This document shows, piece after piece, positions 59,374 through 64,000 of a DNA stretch of 64,000 bases; the stretch's first letter is position 1, and the number at the start of each line of letters is the position of its first letter. The DNA lies in the NCBI GenBank assembly GCA_002404015.1, contig DHIW01000064.1, positions 60,127-124,126 on the forward strand, read 5' to 3'. The position numbers and the translations under genes were made by a program. A model generated the notes under the pieces. It made no database searches. It had not been told where the DNA came from and saw only the letters and a list, made by a program, of their open reading frames with translations. The DNA is from Chloroflexi bacterium UBA4736. Lineage in GTDB: Bacteria > Chloroflexota > Dormibacteria > Dormibacterales > Dormibacteraceae.

Positions 59374-61208
59374 GCTTCGTAGTCGGCACGGCCGGCCACA
59401 TCGACCACGGCAAGTCCACCCTGGTCCAGGCTCTGACCGGCATCGACCCCGACCGGCTGCAGGAGGAGAAGCGGCGGGGGATGACCATCGACCTGGGCTT
59501 CGCCTACCTCACCCTGCCGAGCGGGCGCCTGGTCGGCATCGTGGACGTGCCCGGGCACGCCCGCTTCATCCGCAACATGCTGGCCGGGGTCCACGGCCTG
59601 GACTCGGTTCTCCTGGTCGTCGCCGCGGACGAGGGTGTCATGCCCCAGACCGTGGAGCATCTCGAGATCGTGGACCTGCTGGAGATCAGGCGGGGCCTGG
59701 CGGTCTTGACCAAGGTCGACCTGGTGGAGCCGGACTGGCTGGAGCTTGTGACAGCCGAGCTGGCGGAGACCCTGGCCGCGACCTCGCTGGGTGGCGCCCC
59801 GATCCTGCCCGTCTCGGCGCTCACGGGCCAGGGAATGGTGGAGCTGAAGGCCGGCCTGGACGCGCTCCTGGAGACGATCCCTGCCCGGAGCGACCGCGGG
59901 CGCCCCCGCCTGCCGATCGACCGGGTGTTCTCGATGAGCGGCTTCGGCACGGTCGTGACGGGCACCCTGGTGGACAGCTCCCTGAAGGCCGGCGAGGAGC
60001 TGGAGGTCCAGCCCTCCGGCCTGAGGGTGCGGGTCCGCGGGCTCCAGCAGCACAACCTGAAGGTCGAGGTCGCCACACCCGGCAGCCGGGTCGCCGCCAA
60101 CCTGGTGGGGGTCGAGAAGGACGGTCTCGCCCGGGGCGACGTGCTGGCCCGCCCCGGCCAGCTGGGCTCCACGCGCCGGATCGACGCCTCGGTGCGCGTG
60201 CTGCGAGACAGCCCCCGAGCGCTCCGCCACGGGGCTCGGCTGCAGCTCCACACCGGGACGGCCGAGGTCGCCGCCCGGGCGATCGTGCTGGCGGCGGACG
60301 AGATCCCGCCCGGGGCCTCGGGCTGGGTCCAGCTCTACCTGGAGCAGCCGATCGCGGCCGCCGCCGGCGACCGCTTCGTGCTTCGGCTGCCGTCGCCCTC
60401 GGCCACCATCGCCGGGGGCTCGTTCGCCGACGTGGCGCCCCGCCGGCACCCCCGCCACGACGTGCGCATACGGGAGTCGCTCGAGCGGCGGGCCTCCGGC
60501 GATGTGCTCCAGGAGGAGCTTCGAAAGTACCCGCGAGGGATCACGGAGGCGGCGCTCCTGAAGGCCACGCTGGCGGAAGGTGCGGACGTCGCGAAGTTGC
60601 AAGCGGTCCGGGCCGGGCAGTGGCTGTTCGCTCCGGAGGCCTGGGACGCCATCTCGCAGCGGGCGTCGCGTGAGCTGGCCGACTATCACCAACGGAACCC
60701 GCTGCGGCCTGGGATGCCGCGCCAGGAGCTGAGAAACCGGCTGGGCCTGGCCGCGCCCGCCTTCCCGGCCGTGCTGGCGGCCCTGGTGGGCGAGAACCTC
60801 CTGGCGGAGCGCGGCTCCGGACTGGCGCTGCCGGCCCACAAGGTGGAGATCGACCCGGCGGCCGGCGGGCCGGCCGCCAGGCTGGTGGAGCTGCTGGGCG
60901 CCCAGCCCTACGCGCCGCCCTCGCTACCGGAGGCCCTACGCGAAGCGGGTGCGTCGCCCGAGGTGCTGCGAGCGCTGGTGCAGCAGGGCGAGCTCGTGCG
61001 GCTGTCGGAGGAGATCGCGTTCACCAGGCAGGCTTACGAAAGCGCGGTCGGTTTGGTGCGCGAGATCGTGGCCTCTGATGGCCAGGTCACGGTGGCCTCC
61101 CTGCGGGACCGGATGGGCGCCTCCCGGCGGCCGGTCCTGGCGCTGCTGGAACACCTGGACGCGCAAAAGATCACGCGCCGGGTCGGCGACGAGCGGGTCC
61201 TGCGCTAG
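59370..61208 (+). CDS. selB: Selenocysteine-specific elongation factor
   Basis: The 612-aa GTPase delivers Sec-tRNA to UGA codons followed by a SECIS element. It has [19 protein letters not shown] (G1), the [10 protein letters not shown] switch, [13 protein letters not shown] (G3), TKVD (G4), two EF-Tu-like beta-barrels and C-terminal winged-helix repeats ending in [20 protein letters not shown]. It is coupled to selA. The genome therefore very probably uses selenocysteine; selD and tRNA-Sec are not in the window. Confidence 0.94.
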   Translation: MSFVVGTAGHIDHGKSTLVQALTGIDPDRLQEEKRRGMTIDLGFAYLTLPSGRLVGIVDVPGHARFIRNMLAGVHGLDSVLLVVAADEGVMPQTVEHLEIVDLLEIRRGLAVLTKVDLVEPDWLELVTAELAETLAATSLGGAPILPVSALTGQGMVELKAGLDALLETIPARSDRGRPRLPIDRVFSMSGFGTVVTGTLVDSSLKAGEELEVQPSGLRVRVRGLQQHNLKVEVATPGSRVAANLVGVEKDGLARGDVLARPGQLGSTRRIDASVRVLRDSPRALRHGARLQLHTGTAEVAARAIVLAADEIPPGASGWVQLYLEQPIAAAAGDRFVLRLPSPSATIAGGSFADVAPRRHPRHDVRIRESLERRASGDVLQEELRKYPRGITEAALLKATLAEGADVAKLQAVRAGQWLFAPEAWDAISQRASRELADYHQRNPLRPGMPRQELRNRLGLAAPAFPAVLAALVGENLLAERGSGLALPAHKVEIDPAAGGPAARLVELLGAQPYAPPSLPEALREAGASPEVLRALVQQGELVRLSEEIAFTRQAYESAVGLVREIVASDGQVTVASLRDRMGASRRPVLALLEHLDAQKITRRVGDERVLR

Positions 61209-61210
61209 GT

Positions 61211-63562
61211 CTAGCCGACCACCGACAGCGGCGCCTGCGCGGGCTCCAGCGCGATCGCAAGGACTTCGCTCACGTCGCTCGCCAGGTGGATCCTCACCTC
61301 CTGGCGCACCGCCTCCGGAAGATCGTCGAGATCGGCCTCGTTGCGCTTGGGGAGGATGACCTCCTTCAGGCCCGCCCGCTTCGCGGCCAGCACCTTCTGC
61401 TTGACGCCTCCGATCGGCAGCACCTTGCCCTGCAGGGTGACCTCACCGGTCATGCCGACCGTCGAGCGGACCGGCCGCCCGCTGAGCAGGGAGACCAGGG
61501 CCGTGGTCATCGTGACCCCGGCCGAAGGGCCGTCCTTGGGCACGGCGCCCGCCGGGACGTGGATGTGGACCGCGCGGTCACCGAAACCGTGCTCCAGGCC
61601 GAGCTCGTGGGCGTGCGAGCGGACGTAGGAGAGCGCGATCTGCGCCGATTCCTTCATGACGTCGCCCAGCTGCCCGGTCAGCGTCAGCGTGCCGCCGGTT
61701 CCCTTCTCCGACGTGGGCATGGCCGTGGCCTCGATGAAGAGGACGTCGCCGCCCGCGCCGGTCACGGCCAGTCCGGTCGCGACGCCCGGCACCGCGGTGC
61801 GCTCGATGATCTCCTCGAACTGGAAGCGGGGCCGGCCCAGGTGCTCGCGAACCATAGCCGCGTCGATCGTGACGGGTGCCGTGGCCTTCCCGGAGTCGAC
61901 CGCGGTCGCCACCTTGCGCAGTAGCTTTCCGAGCGCCCGCTCCAGCGAGCGCACGCCGGCCTCCCGGGTGTAGTCGGCGATCACCTTCTCGATCGCCTCG
62001 TCCGTCACGGCCGCCTCGCTGGCGTCCAGACCATTGCGCTGGAGCTGGCGGGGGACCAGGTGCTGGCGGGCGATGCCGAGCTTCTCCTCCTCGGTGTAGC
62101 CGTCGAGGCCGATCAGCTCCATCCGGTCCAGCAGGGGCCCGGGGATGGTGTCGGCCACGTTGGCGGTGGGGATGAAGAGCACGTCCGAGAGGTCCAGGTC
62201 GACCTCCAGGTAGTGGTCCCGGAACGTGTTGTTCTGGGCCGGGTCCAGCACCTCCAGGAGCGCCGACGAGGGGTCGCCGCGCCAGTCGGAACCGACCTTG
62301 TCGATCTCGTCCAGCATGATCACCGGGTTCTTGGTGCCAGCCTCCTTCAGGGCCCGCACGATGCGGCCCGGCAGGGCGCCGACGTAGGTGCGGCGGTGGC
62401 CGCGGATGTCGGCCTCGTCGTGGATGCCGCCCAGCGAAACGCGCGCGAACTTGCGGCCGAGGGCGCGGGCCACCGACTCGCCGAGCGAGGTTTTGCCGAC
62501 GCCGGGGGGCCCGACCAGGGTGATGATCGCACCCGACCCGCGGCTGCCGACCTCGGGTCCGAGGCCCTTCTCCTGGCGCCGCTTGCGGACCGCCAGGAAC
62601 TCGATGATCCGGTCCTTGACGTCGTCCAGGCCGGTGTGGTCCTCGTCCAGGATCTGGCGGGCCAGGACCAGGTCGAAGTTGTCCTCCGAGCGGACGTTCC
62701 AGGGGATGTCCAGCATCCAGTCCAGGTAGTTGCGGATCCAGCCGTACTCGGGACTCTGCTCGCTCATGCGCTCGAGCCGTTCGAGCTCGCGGTCGAACTC
62801 CTTGCGGACGCTTTCCGGCATGCCTGCCGATTCGGCCCTGACCCGGTAGTCGCCGGCGACGTCCGAACCGCCCTCGCCGAGCTGCTTACGGATGGCCTCC
62901 ATCTGCTGGCGGAGGAGGAACTCGCGCTGGGTCTTCTCCATCCGCTCGGAGACCTCGCTGCGGACCTGGTCCTTCAGGCTGAGCTCGCCGAGGATGTCCT
63001 TGTACCAGCCGACCAGCTTGGTCAGCCGCTCTTCGACGGAGACGGTCTCGAGGACCTCCACCTTGCGTTCCTGTGACAGGTCGGGCGAGTAGCCGGACAT
63101 GTCGGCCAGGTGCCCGGGATTCTCGATCGCGCGGAGCACCTGGGCGATCTGGGGCACGCCGCGTAGGTCGAGGATGTTCTCCACGACGGCGCGATACTGC
63201 TGCGCCAGCTCGCGAGCCTCGTCGCTCCACGAGGTCGGGTCGGGTCGCGGCTCGACCTCGGCCCAGAGCACTCCGCCCACGTCCGGCGTCACCTCGCCCA
63301 GCAGGGCGCGGTGGCGGCCCTGGACGACGGCCACCTCGGTTCCGTCCGGCAGGTTGCCGCGCTCGTCCACCTTCGCGATCGTGCCCACCGTGCCGTAGCG
63401 GCCGCCCACTCGGGGCAGCAGGAGCACGAGGTTGTCGCCGGAGCGGGCCGCGGTGATGGCGGCGCGGGCGTCCTCGGACTCCAGGGGCACCGTCGCGCTC
63501 ATCCGGGGCAGGACGACGGCTTCGGTCAGGGGCAGGACGGGAAGTCGCTGGGTGTCTGACAT
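61211..63562 (-). CDS. lon: ATP-dependent protease Lon
   Basis: The 783-aa AAA+ serine protease degrades misfolded and regulatory proteins in the cytosol. It has the N-terminal substrate domain (LPVLPLTEAVVLPRM), Walker A GPPGVGKTSLGESVARALG (about residue 351), Walker B NPVIMLDEIDKVG, the catalytic Ser in VPKDGPSAG (about 677) and Lys in PIGGVKQKVLAAKRAG (about 719). ATG 63562 is preferred to TTG 63583 as the conserved region begins there. The stop is 2 nt from the convergent selB stop. Confidence 0.95.
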   Translation of the reverse strand: MSDTQRLPVLPLTEAVVLPRMSATVPLESEDARAAITAARSGDNLVLLLPRVGGRYGTVGTIAKVDERGNLPDGTEVAVVQGRHRALLGEVTPDVGGVLWAEVEPRPDPTSWSDEARELAQQYRAVVENILDLRGVPQIAQVLRAIENPGHLADMSGYSPDLSQERKVEVLETVSVEERLTKLVGWYKDILGELSLKDQVRSEVSERMEKTQREFLLRQQMEAIRKQLGEGGSDVAGDYRVRAESAGMPESVRKEFDRELERLERMSEQSPEYGWIRNYLDWMLDIPWNVRSEDNFDLVLARQILDEDHTGLDDVKDRIIEFLAVRKRRQEKGLGPEVGSRGSGAIITLVGPPGVGKTSLGESVARALGRKFARVSLGGIHDEADIRGHRRTYVGALPGRIVRALKEAGTKNPVIMLDEIDKVGSDWRGDPSSALLEVLDPAQNNTFRDHYLEVDLDLSDVLFIPTANVADTIPGPLLDRMELIGLDGYTEEEKLGIARQHLVPRQLQRNGLDASEAAVTDEAIEKVIADYTREAGVRSLERALGKLLRKVATAVDSGKATAPVTIDAAMVREHLGRPRFQFEEIIERTAVPGVATGLAVTGAGGDVLFIEATAMPTSEKGTGGTLTLTGQLGDVMKESAQIALSYVRSHAHELGLEHGFGDRAVHIHVPAGAVPKDGPSAGVTMTTALVSLLSGRPVRSTVGMTGEVTLQGKVLPIGGVKQKVLAAKRAGLKEVILPKRNEADLDDLPEAVRQEVRIHLASDVSEVLAIALEPAQAPLSVVG

Positions 63563-63609
63563 CTGTCTCTTGTGTATCTCCAATTGCTGGGCTTCTATTT
63601 CGTCAGCCC

Positions 63610-63954
63610 ATGACTGAAAGTACCCAGACCCGCGACAATGAAAACGTGATGAGGGAGCTCCGCTGCGGCGCCGGCCAGATGCGCTTCTTCGCTCTGGTCG
63701 GCAAGCGCTGGACGCTGGCCATCCTGGCGATGCTGATCCAGCGCCCGGCGCGCTTCAGCGAGCTCGCCAGGGCGGTGCCCGGCCTCTCGGAACGGGTCAT
63801 GAACGAGCGCCTCCAAGAACTGGTCGAGGCGGGCCTGGTGGAGCGCCGGGTGGACCCCGGGCCCCCGGTCGCGACCACCTACGCGCTGACGTCGCGCGGG
63901 GAGCGCCTGCGCGCCCCCCTCCAGCACCTCATGGAGTCGGCAAGTAGCCTTTAA
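63610..63954 (+). CDS. HxlR-family transcriptional regulator
   Basis: The 114-aa winged-helix protein is of the HxlR/DUF24 type: LVGKRWTLAILAMLIQRPARFSELARAV, GLSERVMNERLQELVEAGLVERR and YALTSRGERL. It probably responds to redox or small molecules. It is divergent from lon with a 47-bp intergenic space and may regulate lon or itself. The single Cys (RELRCGAG) lies at the position used for redox sensing in the family. Repeat copy D begins immediately after its TAA stop. Confidence 0.9.
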   Translation: MTESTQTRDNENVMRELRCGAGQMRFFALVGKRWTLAILAMLIQRPARFSELARAVPGLSERVMNERLQELVEAGLVERRVDPGPPVATTYALTSRGERLRAPLQHLMESASSL

Positions 63955-64000
63955 CAGGGTGTTGAAAGATGTCGGCGAGGGATTCGGTGGCCAGGTGGCC
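63955..64000 (-). repeat. MITE-like repeat, copy D (cut by window end)
   Basis: CAGGGTGTTGAAA followed by TCGGCGAGGGATTCGGTGGCC is the reverse complement of the right end of copy C. The rest lies outside the window. It starts with no gap after the TAA stop codon of the HxlR gene. Confidence 0.88.

Noticed and set aside
58698-60839. 713-codon minus-strand ORF opposite selA/selB
   Set aside because: Shadow of the selA-selB coding frames with no recognisable protein features.
1-64000. CRISPR-Cas, restriction-modification, toxin-antitoxin or other defence islands
   Set aside because: No repeats with spacers, no Cas, methyltransferase or TA pair was recognised; the only Mrr-like domain lacks its catalytic lysine.

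Overview
High-GC bacterial DNA with frequent GTG/TTG starts, tightly overlapping stop/start codons and mostly genome-encoded tRNA CCA ends. The gene mix suggests a soil-type member of the Terrabacteria (a Dormibacterota-, Chloroflexota- or Actinomycetota-like lineage): four eukaryotic-type Ser/Thr kinases, PrsW, DUF1800/DUF1501, DUF1003, universal stress proteins, a P-type ATPase fused to hemerythrin, and SelA/SelB. No rRNA or ribosomal protein marker is present, so the phylum is an inference.

Layout. 1-2.7 kb: partial persulfide-dioxygenase/rhodanese gene (-), tRNA-Leu(TAG), a 37-aa secreted-peptide gene with its own terminator, a soluble Ser/Thr kinase and tRNA-Leu(CAA). 2.7-12.5 kb: an accessory block between the intact tRNA-Leu(CAA) and a 3' fragment of the same tRNA. 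It holds an IS110 transposase, a truncated VIT1-like gene, a CtpE-like P-type ATPase, two Usp proteins, a P1B-ATPase/hemerythrin gene broken by an in-frame TAG, a frameshifted membrane protein and an ABC-ATPase relic. It looks like a decayed tRNA-integrated stress/metal island. 12.7-17.5 kb: membrane protein, NarL-type two-component pair, TetR regulator, DedA protein and a small secreted protein. 17.6-20.8 kb: first flavinylation cassette (ferric-reductase-type flavohaem oxidoreductase, exported FMN-binding protein, ApbE). 21-23 kb: cold-shock protein, HTH protein and DEAD-box helicase. 23.5-27.9 kb: DUF1800, DUF1501, a 74-aa secreted protein, a second ApbE and a haem membrane protein, in one overlapping operon. 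28-33 kb: PrsW protease pair, receiver-domain relic, DUF1003 protein, tRNA-Leu(CAG) and a proline-rich protein with a degenerate Mrr domain. 33-41 kb: kinase-zinc-AAA+ fusion, acyl-CoA ligase, PHP phosphoesterase, Pro/Thr-rich secreted protein and a membrane Ser/Thr kinase.

41-49 kb: tRNA-Arg(TCG), tRNA-Leu(GAG), GYD protein, ECF sigma factor with a small membrane partner, ornithine-cyclodeaminase-like enzyme (-), then a compact threonine/lysine operon (hom-thrC-thrB-lysC) ending in a YchF-like protein. 49.5-55 kb: Ser/Thr kinase with a V4R-like sensor, a GcvH-like protein lacking the lipoyl lysine, dihydrolipoamide dehydrogenase, two DUF1003 proteins and a zinc-ribbon membrane protein. 55-61 kb: a near-consensus promoter with a long leader, small membrane protein, DUF4446 protein, ArsA/Get3-like ATPase, M50 protease, selA and selB. 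61-64 kb: lon (-) and an HxlR regulator.

Two dispersed repeat families stand out. One is a MITE-like element with inverted termini, present in four copies that begin at, or one base from, a stop codon. The other is a roughly 115-bp two-hairpin repeat found twice in opposite orientation between convergent genes. The functional themes are envelope redox chemistry through covalently bound flavin, Ser/Thr-kinase signalling, metal and stress handling, and aspartate-family amino acid synthesis.
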